NCBI GenBank assembly: GCA_903916245.1
Contig: CAIWVZ010000038.1
Span: 1 to 53,038 of the forward strand
Length of the DNA: 53,038 bases
DNA from: an uncultured Planctomycetota bacterium
Lineage (GTDB): Bacteria; Planctomycetota; GCA-002687715; CAIWVZ01
Direction of reading: 5' to 3'
A program made the translations under genes and the position numbers. The notes below the pieces were generated by a model. The model was given only the letters and a program-made list of their open reading frames with translations. It did not search any database and was not told the origin of the DNA. Every line of letters starts with the position of its first letter. Position 1 is the stretch's first letter. This document shows positions 35,687-44,190 of the stretch, in pieces.

Positions 35687-37468
35687 ATGCCAACGTCGAC
35701 AAATGGGACTTCGATGGCTGCTCGTCTCGCGCGAGGTATCGCTGCCTGTGTGCTGGCCGCTGCGTTCGCGCGCGGCCAGCTCATGAGGGACCTTTCGCCG
35801 ACCGCGTATTTCGCAACGAGCGGAATGCCGGTTTATTCGGGCATTCCGTATTCGCAATTCTCGCGGCCTCGCGTTGCGGATTTGAACGGCAACGGCCGGC
35901 CAGACCTCGTCATGTACGACGGCACCGCGGTCTCAGTGATGCTTGACCCAACGCTCGGCGTATCTACCGCCGCAACTGGCTACGAAACAGCCGGGGCACT
36001 CGCCTCGGGCGGAAGCAACGATCGCGTCGCCCCCCCCGCGGTATGCGACTTCAATGGAGACGGCTATCTAGATATCGTCGCCGTCCGGTATCAGATGAAT
36101 GGAGCCACAGGGACACCAGCAGATGCCAACTCCCACCCGACGCCATTCGTTATCTACCTCAACCAAGGGGATGGGACGTTTCAGTTGTCCCAGACCATTG
36201 CGGCATCGAGCACACTTCTCTTTCGCCATGACGCATTCGACATTGACGGGAACGGCCTCGGCGATCTGATTGTCACGACATGGGTGCCAACTACAACGTT
36301 CGGAGGGTACCAAGCGAACGTAACGGTATTCCTGAACAATGGGTCGACGTTAGTTCCAACCGGCGCAACATTTCCAGGGCCCAATGAAGGACGTTACGCC
36401 GGACATGGTGACTTTAACGGAGATGGACGTAGCGATCTGCTCTTTGCTTCGTCGCAGACGAACGTTCAATTTAGCCCATACTATGTCATGTTCGGTCTCC
36501 CGAACAATGCGTTTTCAAGCCCCGTTGCCTTCAACCAGTCTTATGTTGCCACCTACTTCACCGAGTTCATTCCAAAGATCGCCGACCTTGACAGCGATGG
36601 TTATGACGACATCGTGATTAGCTACCCTAGTCCGTCGATTCTCGTCTTTTGGGGAGGCCCCAATGTCCATCTCAATGGGGCACCAGCGACACCGATTGGG
36701 CAATTCCCAGCATGGCAGGGGCATGAATTTGTTGGGTGTTTTGACGTAGATGGTGACGGCACTCTCGACGTTGTGGGCACCGATTGGTTGCCGGGCGCTT
36801 GGATCTATCCAACCTACCCCCCATTTACCACACTGGTTATGTTGAGGAATCGCGGCGCTCGTCAGTTTTCGCCCACAGCCGTGAGCCTCGGTTCTTCGTT
36901 CAATAGCTCATACCCTGGCACAACCTTCAGTGGGTACGGCTTCACTCAACTTGCCTTCGCGGCGGCCGACTTCGACGGCGATGGAGATGTCGATTTGGTA
37001 GGCCTGCCAGGATGGGTTAATGCTCCCCAGACGAATCACCGAGCCATCTACTGGGAGAACACGTCCAACCTTCGCGGTGGGTGTGGGGGCATTGTCGGGA
37101 CGCCTTCGCTAACGTACTCAGCTGCGTACTTGGGTAACGCTGGATTCTCGCTCGGCATCACGGGTGCGGGTGCGACGGCACCTGCTGCCTTCATCGTTTC
37201 ACAGAGTCGCCACATGCTGACAGGGTGCGGTATCGTCCCAAATCTTGCCGTTGGTCAGGTGATTCTTCCAACCCCGTCGCTCGGGCTTACCATGACCGAT
37301 GCGCTTGGCTCCGCTTCGCTCGCGATTCCGCTTCCCAATGTCCAGTCTCTCATTGGGGGCCTCTACTACATCCAAGCCGGCGTAGTTGATCCGCTAGGTG
37401 GTTACCAGGTGGCCCCAGGGCTCAACCTCGCCCTTTCCAACGCCCACACCGTCCTGATCGGACCTTAG
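35687..37468 (+). CDS. Secreted FG-GAP/VCBS repeat protein with type-1 C-terminal module
   Basis: 593 aa. ATG at 35687, 9 bases after the protease stop, so probably one operon. A signal-type segment follows a short N-terminal extension (ARLARGIAACVLAAAFARGQ). Seven calcium-binding FG-GAP type motifs are seen: DLNGNGRPDLV, DFNGDGYLDIV, DIDGNGLGDLI, DFNGDGRSDLL, DLDSDGYDDIV, DVDGDGTLDVV and DFDGDGDVDLV, consistent with a seven-bladed propeller. The last about 130 residues (RGGCGGIVGTPSLTYS to HTVLIGP) match the C-terminal module of the chromosomal protein at 17885. Likely extracellular or surface-bound. No enzyme motif. Confidence 0.87.
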   Translation: MPTSTNGTSMAARLARGIAACVLAAAFARGQLMRDLSPTAYFATSGMPVYSGIPYSQFSRPRVADLNGNGRPDLVMYDGTAVSVMLDPTLGVSTAATGYETAGALASGGSNDRVAPPAVCDFNGDGYLDIVAVRYQMNGATGTPADANSHPTPFVIYLNQGDGTFQLSQTIAASSTLLFRHDAFDIDGNGLGDLIVTTWVPTTTFGGYQANVTVFLNNGSTLVPTGATFPGPNEGRYAGHGDFNGDGRSDLLFASSQTNVQFSPYYVMFGLPNNAFSSPVAFNQSYVATYFTEFIPKIADLDSDGYDDIVISYPSPSILVFWGGPNVHLNGAPATPIGQFPAWQGHEFVGCFDVDGDGTLDVVGTDWLPGAWIYPTYPPFTTLVMLRNRGARQFSPTAVSLGSSFNSSYPGTTFSGYGFTQLAFAAADFDGDGDVDLVGLPGWVNAPQTNHRAIYWENTSNLRGGCGGIVGTPSLTYSAAYLGNAGFSLGITGAGATAPAAFIVSQSRHMLTGCGIVPNLAVGQVILPTPSLGLTMTDALGSASLAIPLPNVQSLIGGLYYIQAGVVDPLGGYQVAPGLNLALSNAHTVLIGP

Positions 37469-37484
37469 TCCGAATGCGTTCGGA
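37469..37484 (+). terminator. Short hairpin immediately after the FG-GAP gene
   Basis: TCCGAA-TGCG-TTCGGA starts one base after the stop codon (6 perfect pairs, 4-base loop). There is no T-run, so terminator function is only possible. Confidence 0.35.
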
Positions 37485-37638
37485 TCTCCGCGCCATGGAT
37501 GAGTCGTTGGGTGCAGATTTGGCGAACGACGGCCCCGTTCGCCTTTGGGCTGTGCCGTGTTGTCAACGGCGACTCCAACGTAAGCGTCGGGCCTAGAATC
37601 GTGATGTGTTGATGTGCTCCAGAACGGCGCCTGTGTAC

Positions 37639-38308
37639 CCCGTGTGGTGGAAGAGCTCATCCGAGGCTGTCGTTTCTTGCTGAACACATGCCGTTCTGGC
37701 TCCGAAGCCTCTGGACGACGAGTTCGGGGTGCGGACGCCAGTTTACACCCGGTCCCCAGCCTTCTGCGCTATCCCCTTCCCATAGGAATCGTGGTCAAAC
37801 CCTTCCACGTCCTCGCGGTCTTCGGAACCGCAGGTCGCCCGTTCGAATCGGGCCGGGACCGCTAGGAATTCGCTAAGTCTCGGCGTTTCGGCCCAAGCCA
37901 GTGCCAGAATGCTGCCAACTTCCCGCGGGCAATAAACCACCGATCGTCGGCTCAGGGAGGCCGTCCATCCCCGGGGTCAAGTCCCTTGCAGGTTCGGCGA
38001 GGCGCAGATTCCCAACCGCCCCACGAGGTCACAGTTCGACCGCCTCCATGGCTCCTCGGTCAGCGCTCTACCGAGATGTGCGGGTGCGCCGCAGCGGACC
38101 GCGAACCCACTCCTACCGCGACGCTGCATGAGATCGGTGCGTCTGACAACCTGAAAACTTAAGGCCGACTGTCCGGAATCGATGAGAGGAGCTCTGCCTC
38201 CATCGTACAGATCAGATGACTTCAGGACCTCCACGGCGCGCGAAAGGGACCGGAATCTATGCGCAGGACGGCGCCTTTCGCTCCGGATGAGCGTCTGCAC
38301 CACACGGG
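37639..38308. mobile_element. Inverted-repeat-bounded element, copy 2 (0.67 kb, non-coding)
   Basis: Left end 37639-37663 and right end 38284-38308 are inverted copies that share CCCGTGTGGTG and CTCATCCG with copy 1. The interior has no transposase and carries the tRNA-Arg 3'-half remnant. Just outside the right end the sequence again resembles a recombinase tail, as at copy 1. Two copies with the same ends and the same right-hand context argue against chance. Confidence 0.5.
37815..37861 (+). pseudogene. tRNA-Arg (UCG) 3'-half remnant
   Basis: Anticodon stem GCGGT/ACCGC encloses the loop CTTCGGA (anticodon TCG). A 5-base variable region follows, then a perfect T arm (GCCCG-TTCGAAT-CGGGC), the acceptor 3' strand CGGGACC and discriminator G. 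The D arm and a matching 5' acceptor strand at the right distance are missing. tRNA 3' halves of this kind are usual leftovers of integrase attachment sites, so a second att site is a fair inference. Confidence 0.65.
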
Positions 38309-38384
38309 GTCGGCGTCCGTGACTTCACTTTCGAGGCTTGCTCAGGGTTCATTCGCATTATGGCCTGCCGGTTCGCAGAACTGA
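38304..38384 (+). pseudogene. Possible degenerate recombinase tail
   Basis: The frame TGSASVTSLSRLAQGSFALW plus PAGSQN and a stop aligns loosely with TGEAVVTFFGLPRV and LMAGA of remnants A-C and sits in the same place relative to the inverted-repeat right end. Weak; it may mark an eroded att junction. Confidence 0.3.
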
Positions 38385-39142
38385 CCTGACCCGCGGACAT
38401 TGGTCCGGGTCACAAGGTTGTCGTTCAGGTCGTAGACCATGACGGTGTCAAGATAGGTCGGCGACCCCCCGCCTGTCAAACGGCGACGGATTTTAGTGGT
38501 ACGCCCGAACTCGTCGTAGAGGGCGGCTACGACGTTCCCGTTAGGGTCTGTGGTCGTCCTGACGCGCCCAAAGCCGTCCACTGCGAAGGTGGTCGTGAGG
38601 GCGGTGTCGGAGCCCCCACCCCGTTGGCTCTCTGAGGTGAGGTAGCCGTCCCCATCGTAGGCGTACTCCACGACATAGGACTTGGTGGTCCCCCCTTCGG
38701 ACTCATCGGCAGTGGTCTTGGTGACACGGCCGGCTGCGTCAAGGTGCTTGGTGGTGGTGTTGCCGAGGGCGTCGGTCACCTTCGTCATGCGGCCGGCGGC
38801 ATCCATGGCGAAGGAGGTGGTGGTGGAGCCTCCCCCGCAGCCGCAGGAGTCGGTCTTTTGGGTGAGGCGGTCGGATTTGTCGTAGGCCATCGTCCCTTGG
38901 ATGGTCCCGCTGCCGATGTTGTCCGAGAGATTGGCCTTCTTGGCCCAGCGGGAGGTGGTGGTCACACGGTCGTTCTGGTCAAGCGCGTAGGTCGACTCCG
39001 TGAGCTTGGCGTTGGAGGAGTTGAACGCCTGAGAGGTGATGGCGTTCGAGTTCTTGTCGAGGGCCGTCACACGGTAGTGGGAGCCTGGGTCGATTGACTT
39101 GGTGGTGCGGTCGAAGGAATTCGAAGGCGAATTCAGACCCAA
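38342..39142 (-). pseudogene. RHS/YD-repeat gene fragment
   Basis: 266 codons without proper N- or C-terminus. Typical RHS repeats: YALDQNDRVTTTSRW, MAYDKSDRLTQKTDSCGCGG, AMDAAGRMTKVTDALGN, AYDGDGYLTSES and LYDEFGRTTKIRR. RHS similarity ends near 38390, after which the frame runs into unrelated sequence and stops. The right side stops 7 bases before recombinase remnant C. It is an internal piece of a second RHS gene, not a duplicate of the one at 28979-32170. Confidence 0.75.
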
Positions 39143-39148
39143 CTGTAG

Positions 39149-39377
<229 letters not shown>

Positions 39378-39474
39378 GTGGATGGTCAGTTTAAAGCGGA
39401 TCGGGACGGTTTCAAGGTGGCAATCGGCCGGACCCGGAATAACTCGTCCCGTGCCGACCGGGGCGGTCTCTCAC

Positions 39475-42189
39475 CTACCACGGACGTTCGGTCCACCATT
39501 GGGCTACGGCTTGAATCTCTCGATTCCATACGTCCGCGTTCGCGTCGGCTGGAATCGGCGGGAAAGCCGCGGCGAACTCGGGGATTACGAGCCGAATCGA
39601 TTCGAGGCGACGGGCGACGACGACCGCCGCGTTTCGCCGATGCGCCTCGACGAGCCCTGCGAAGAGCCACGTTGCAACGGCCCGGCCTTCGCGCACGACC
39701 GCTCGACGCGCATCGTCTTCGTCGTTGAGCGGCGCGGCGTCGAGGGCTGCAACGACGGCTGCACGGCGTCGATCGTCCCCGGCCGCGCGGCGAAGTCCGT
39801 CGAGGTTCCCCGGGATCGCCGTCGCGGGAGCGGATTCGAGAACGTCCAAGATCCTCAGAAACTCCTCGCGATCCGTCGCGAGAGGGCTTTCAGCAAGAAC
39901 TTCCGCAAGGCGAAAACGGATCAAACCATCGTCGCCGGATCCGGGCGCACGCAAAGCGTTGCGGTACTTCGAAGCCGCCTCCTTGCGTCGACCCACGGCG
40001 GCTTCGACACGCCCCGCGGACGCCAGAAAATCACGGTCCGACGCAGGAGCCAATCGGTCGAGGAACGATTTTGCGGCGGCCGGATTGCCTCCGTCGACGA
40101 GTGCTTCGAGGCAGCGACGCTCCCAGGTTCGACGCTCGTCCCCGAGCGCTCCGCCCGCCGCCTCGATCGCCGCGATCCAATCGGCGGCGGCATCGGCCGG
40201 GCGACCGGAACGCTGAAGGATCTCGCCTCGAAGGAGTCGAAGCCGCCAGTCGTCCGGGCGTACCGAGACCAATACTTGGGCCTGTCTCACACCCTCTACG
40301 AGAGATTCGGCGCCTCCGTCGGCGAGAAGAGCTCGGCAAAACTCCTCCCGCAACGTCGCGACGGAATCGAGGGTCCCCGGCGCGGCACTCGGGGACGCGG
40401 CCGCATCGAGCGCGGCACGCAGGATCGTCGCGGCAGCGGCGTTGCGCCCGGCTTTTCGTAGTCGAACCCCTTCCCGGGTCAGCAACGCGACGTCGGACGG
40501 TGCGACGCGGGCCAACGCGGACGCGAGCTCTCGAACGGCGTCGGCGTCGGACTCGAGGCGCAGCCACCCGACCAAGACGTCCGCGAGTACGGCGCCTCCG
40601 GATCGCGGAAGCCCCGCGAGGAAGGTTGATCGTCGCTCCGATGTCGGCGCCAATGCCGGCAACACTTCGGAAAGGGTCGCGACCACCTTACCCGCGGACG
40701 CGACGCCGACGGCGTCCTTGCCCGCCGCGTCGAGAAGCGCGCGCGCCGCAAGCTCCGAAGCCGGTCCTTGACGCACGGCGACGGATGCGAGGCTGTTCAC
40801 CACGTCGTCCGGCCACGAACCGAGCTGTGCAAGTGCCCGCACGATCGCCACTTGGGTTTCGGGGCGCGTCTCGACGTCGAGCGCCTGCGCGAGCCGCGGA
40901 GCGGCGGCGACTTGACGGCCGTACGCGAGAATTCGAGCCGCGGTGCCGCGGACCTGCCAAGCGGGATCGCCGAGCGCGGCGATGATCGTTCCGAAACCCG
41001 CACCGAGCGAGTAAAGAGTCGTGATGCACTCTTCACGCGTTGCGAGACCGGATTCTCCGGAAGGGGTCGATCGATAAAGGTCTTCAACGAGGCGTGCGTC
41101 GTCGCGCCCCCCGGTTTGAGAAAGTGCGGACAACGCAGCCACCGCCAACGCGGGATCGGAGGCGCCGAGACGCGCACGGGCTTCGGGAGCGACGACGCCC
41201 CGCAACTTGTCGCGACCCTCGGCGAGCGAACCCGCCGCTCTCAACCTGAGCGCGACGGTTTCGGCATCGGATTCATCCGCGAGTCGAGCGACGAGGTCGT
41301 TCACGGCCTGCGCGACGACGTCGGGAGCGGCGTCGCGCAGCGCGGGAAAACGCGATGCCGCGTAGCGACGAATACTGGACTCAGGATATCGATTGCGGTC
41401 GAGCCAATCGACCGGGGGCTGCGATGCGGCGATGGCGCGCTCGACCCCGCGCTGCGCTTCACGGAAGAACCGACGGTCTTTCTCGCGTAGGGCCGACTGG
41501 AACAAGTCCACGTCGTCGAACCCCTGCGGATGCGACTTCCGGAATCCGTCGAGCCATTCGGCCCAGGCGTCGACCGATTTGAAGTCGTGGAAAGTCATGC
41601 GCTCGAGCGTCGCTTGGACTTCCGCCTCGTAGGCCGCGAGAGGCGAATCCTTCAACGCGCGGATGAGAATGTCCGCGGACGAAATGCGCTCTTCGGGCAG
41701 ATCGGAGACCTCGGCGAACAACCGCAAAGTGGCGGCCACGTCCGCCTTCGCGGTGGGATCATGCATCCGGGCGATGAGTTCATCTTCGATCGGGGCCGTA
41801 CGGTCGAACTCGCGCAATTGCTCTTCGATCCAACGATCGCGAGGGCCCGCGCCGCCGCGATAGTTCGCGTAGAACGACGGTAGAATCGTGCGATCGCCCG
41901 CGAACACGAACGAAGCTCCGATGCCGCGCCATGCGGCTTCGGGCAACGCGATCTCGTCGAGCAAGGTGCGAAGTCGTTCGGACCCGTTCGCCAGCCCACG
42001 GATGGCCGATGCCCGCAGGCTCGCTTGTTCGACGCCGCTCGAACGGCGCAACTCGGTCACGAGGCGGTCGAGCTCTCCCCCGCGGGTTGCGGGCCCGGAT
42101 TCCGCGACCGGACGCGTTTCCTGCGCCGCCGCGAAAGCGACGAGCAACAGGGGCGCAACGAGGCGCCGGACGGTGTCCCCCACGGTCAT
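39475..42189 (-). CDS. Secreted HEAT/TPR-type repeat protein of unknown function
   Basis: 904 aa. ATG at 42187-42189. Sec-type leader MTVGDTVRRLVAPLLLVAFAAAQ. The body is almost all alpha-helical, with HEAT-like pairs in the first two thirds (for example LAVAALSALSQTGGRDDARLV, ILAYGRQVAAAPRLAQALDV, TQVAIVRALAQLGSWPDDVV) and TPR-like segments later (WRLRLLRGEILQRSGRPADAAADWIAAIEAAG, ASAGRVEAAVGRRKEAASKYRNAL). These are protein-interaction scaffolds. No catalytic motif. It begins 4 bases after the aroK stop, so it is probably the last gene of the shikimate operon transcript. Confidence 0.8.
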   Translation of the reverse strand: MTVGDTVRRLVAPLLLVAFAAAQETRPVAESGPATRGGELDRLVTELRRSSGVEQASLRASAIRGLANGSERLRTLLDEIALPEAAWRGIGASFVFAGDRTILPSFYANYRGGAGPRDRWIEEQLREFDRTAPIEDELIARMHDPTAKADVAATLRLFAEVSDLPEERISSADILIRALKDSPLAAYEAEVQATLERMTFHDFKSVDAWAEWLDGFRKSHPQGFDDVDLFQSALREKDRRFFREAQRGVERAIAASQPPVDWLDRNRYPESSIRRYAASRFPALRDAAPDVVAQAVNDLVARLADESDAETVALRLRAAGSLAEGRDKLRGVVAPEARARLGASDPALAVAALSALSQTGGRDDARLVEDLYRSTPSGESGLATREECITTLYSLGAGFGTIIAALGDPAWQVRGTAARILAYGRQVAAAPRLAQALDVETRPETQVAIVRALAQLGSWPDDVVNSLASVAVRQGPASELAARALLDAAGKDAVGVASAGKVVATLSEVLPALAPTSERRSTFLAGLPRSGGAVLADVLVGWLRLESDADAVRELASALARVAPSDVALLTREGVRLRKAGRNAAAATILRAALDAAASPSAAPGTLDSVATLREEFCRALLADGGAESLVEGVRQAQVLVSVRPDDWRLRLLRGEILQRSGRPADAAADWIAAIEAAGGALGDERRTWERRCLEALVDGGNPAAAKSFLDRLAPASDRDFLASAGRVEAAVGRRKEAASKYRNALRAPGSGDDGLIRFRLAEVLAESPLATDREEFLRILDVLESAPATAIPGNLDGLRRAAGDDRRRAAVVAALDAAPLNDEDDARRAVVREGRAVATWLFAGLVEAHRRNAAVVVARRLESIRLVIPEFAAAFPPIPADANADVWNREIQAVAQWWTERPW

Positions 42190-42193
42190 GACG

Positions 42194-42706
42194 TCATGTT
42201 AACGCGACGACGGCGGCGGTTACGTGTTCGAGGTCCGACTCCGCATCGACGATCACGTGGCAGACGCCCCGATAAACGCCGTCGCGGTCGGCGAACATCG
42301 CGCGGGCCTCGTCGACCGGACCGAAGGCCGTCAGCGGGGGTCGAATCGCATCGGCGTTCGCGAGCCGTGAGGCCGCGACGTCCGCCCGTAGCCTCAGGTA
42401 GACGACCCGCCCCGCCGCCCGCATGCGAAGGCGGTTTTCCGGATCGAGGACCACACCGCCGCCGGTCGCGATGACGGAGGGCGGCTCCGACAGCAGTCGA
42501 TCGAGCACAACGGACTCGGCGCGCCTGAAGGCGCTCCAACCTTCGCGGCGAACGAACTCCGAGATCTCCACGCCCTGCTCCGCGGCGAAGCGAACATCCG
42601 CATCGACGAACCGCGCGCCGATCGTTTCCGCCACGCGGCGCCCGACGGTGGTCTTTCCGCTGCAGCGGAGGCCGACGAGAATCAGGTGGCTCGCGAGAAC
42701 GCCCAT
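42194..42706 (-). CDS. aroK: Shikimate kinase
   Basis: 170 aa from the ATG at 42704-42706, with GAGG 8 bases upstream; an ATG 18 bases earlier is an alternative. Walker A GLRCSGKTTVGRRVA, shikimate-binding DAD (FVDADVRF), ATGGGVVL and the lid RPPL all present. Phosphorylates shikimate with ATP to shikimate-3-phosphate in the cytoplasm. The start lies inside the 3' end of aroDE (25-base overlap), so the two are co-translated and cover three consecutive shikimate steps. Confidence 0.92.
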   Translation of the reverse strand: MGVLASHLILVGLRCSGKTTVGRRVAETIGARFVDADVRFAAEQGVEISEFVRREGWSAFRRAESVVLDRLLSEPPSVIATGGGVVLDPENRLRMRAAGRVVYLRLRADVAASRLANADAIRPPLTAFGPVDEARAMFADRDGVYRGVCHVIVDAESDLEHVTAAVVALT

Positions 42707-44190
42707 GAGACCGCCTCGTGCCAAAGTTCCGACGACGCGGGCGTCAGCCCGGCCCAGAAGTGATGGAGCTGCGCGAGCCCCTGCGCCTCGTACATCGCCT
42801 CACCCGGAATCACGTGCATGCCGGCGTTTCGGGCGGATGCCGTGAGACGCGTTTCGCGAGGCGCATAGTTCGTTTCGAATACGATCGCTCCGGGCCTCAA
42901 CCACGCGAGAGAGACGGCGTCCCCGTCGGGATCGCGCGTCGAGCCCGCGGGCGTCGCGTTCACGACGAGATCGAATCCCGCATCCGGAATCGCGCGCGGA
43001 CCGAGGCACGGGATCCCGAACGTCTCGGCGACGGGTGCCGCCTTCCAACCGTCACGCGCCGCGAGCGTCACGTCGATTCCGAGCGAGCGCAAACCGAACA
43101 CCGCGGCACGGCCCGCACCACCGGCCCCGACGACGAGCGCGCGCACGTCGCGAGGATCACGACCGATCGTCGCGAGCATCGCCCGCGTGGGTGCGGCGAT
43201 ACCGTCCGCATCGGTGTTGTAGGCGACCCACTTTCCGTGCTCGTGGACGAGCGTGTTGGCGGCCCCGATCATACGGGCGCGCGGCGACACCTCGTCGACG
43301 GCCTCGAGCGCGGCCGCCTTGAACGGCGTCGTCACGCTGAAGCCGCGGATGCCGAGCATCGACGCGGCTTCGCGCAGCCCGACGAGAGCGGGCGTCGTCA
43401 ACGACACGTAGGACGCGGGCACGCCGGCCGTACGGAAGAAGCGATTCCACGCGATCGGTCCGATGCTCTCGTACGCGGAAGATCCGACCACCGCGTACGT
43501 GGCCGACGGCGGCGTGTCGGGGCCCGGTGCGTAGAACCGCATGAGATCTTCGAGCGAGGGAATCCCGTCGAAGACGGACGTGCCGCCGACGGGTGCCTCC
43601 GAAGAACCCGCGGTCGCGTAGGTCCATGCGGATCCCAACTTCGACGCCAACACGCGCGTGACGAGACCGGTCGGTCCGGTGCCGACGAACGTCAACATGC
43701 CGCGGTGACGACGCAACGTCATCGCGACCGCGACGATGTCGGTCAGCGTTCGCAAGCGGGCGGCGATCTTGACCATCGCGACGCCCGGGCCCGCGCGCAG
43801 TCGCGTCGCGAGCGCATCGAGATCGGAGGGAACGATCTCGAAGTCGTGGTGGGAGGCGACGATTTTCGCGGCACCGAAAGAACCCGCCGATTCGATGACG
43901 TCCGACTCGACGTCGACGTAGGCGGCCCCGGCGGCGGCGGCCGCACGCAACATCTCGAAGCGAGCGGTTTCCGGACCGCGGAATTTCCCGCCGTCGCGCG
44001 GTCGTCGACACGTCGCGATGATCGGCAGTGGAGGATCCGCGAAGACGCCCGCGTCGAATGTCGATAAAAAGTCGAGTCGAACTTCCGCGAGAAGTCGACC
44101 CGGCGTCGCTTGCGACGTTTCGGCGAGACGAACGAGCGTTTCGCGGACGGACTCCGGGCGGGACTCCGCCACGACGGCGACACGAATCAT
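42682..44190 (-). CDS. aroDE: Bifunctional 3-dehydroquinate dehydratase (type I) / shikimate dehydrogenase
   Basis: 502 aa. Residues about 1-225 form type I dehydroquinase: LAEVRLDFL, KIVASHHDFE (catalytic His), VAMVKIAAR (Schiff-base Lys) and FVGTGPTGLVTRVLASKLGSA. Residues about 235-500 form shikimate dehydrogenase: GFSVTTPFKAAAL, IGAANTLV, NTDADGI, ALVVGAGGAGRAAVFGL and the C-terminal AQGLAQLHHF. The fusion resembles the plant enzyme and is also known in Chlamydiae and planctomycetes. It converts 3-dehydroquinate to shikimate. ATGA overlap with the DUF2520 gene upstream. Confidence 0.93.
   Translation of the reverse strand: MIRVAVVAESRPESVRETLVRLAETSQATPGRLLAEVRLDFLSTFDAGVFADPPLPIIATCRRPRDGGKFRGPETARFEMLRAAAAAGAAYVDVESDVIESAGSFGAAKIVASHHDFEIVPSDLDALATRLRAGPGVAMVKIAARLRTLTDIVAVAMTLRRHRGMLTFVGTGPTGLVTRVLASKLGSAWTYATAGSSEAPVGGTSVFDGIPSLEDLMRFYAPGPDTPPSATYAVVGSSAYESIGPIAWNRFFRTAGVPASYVSLTTPALVGLREAASMLGIRGFSVTTPFKAAALEAVDEVSPRARMIGAANTLVHEHGKWVAYNTDADGIAAPTRAMLATIGRDPRDVRALVVGAGGAGRAAVFGLRSLGIDVTLAARDGWKAAPVAETFGIPCLGPRAIPDAGFDLVVNATPAGSTRDPDGDAVSLAWLRPGAIVFETNYAPRETRLTASARNAGMHVIPGEAMYEAQGLAQLHHFWAGLTPASSELWHEAVSWAFSRAT

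Noticed and set aside
38040-38110. tRNA-like minus-strand segment with CATCTCGGTAGAGCG resembling a D arm
   Set aside because: No consistent acceptor pairing and no proper anticodon or T arm could be built. At best a degraded tRNA inside the inverted-repeat element.
42682-44190. aroD-aroE fusion as a novel bifunctional enzyme
   Set aside because: This fusion is already known in plants, Chlamydiae and planctomycetes. It is annotated but not treated as new.
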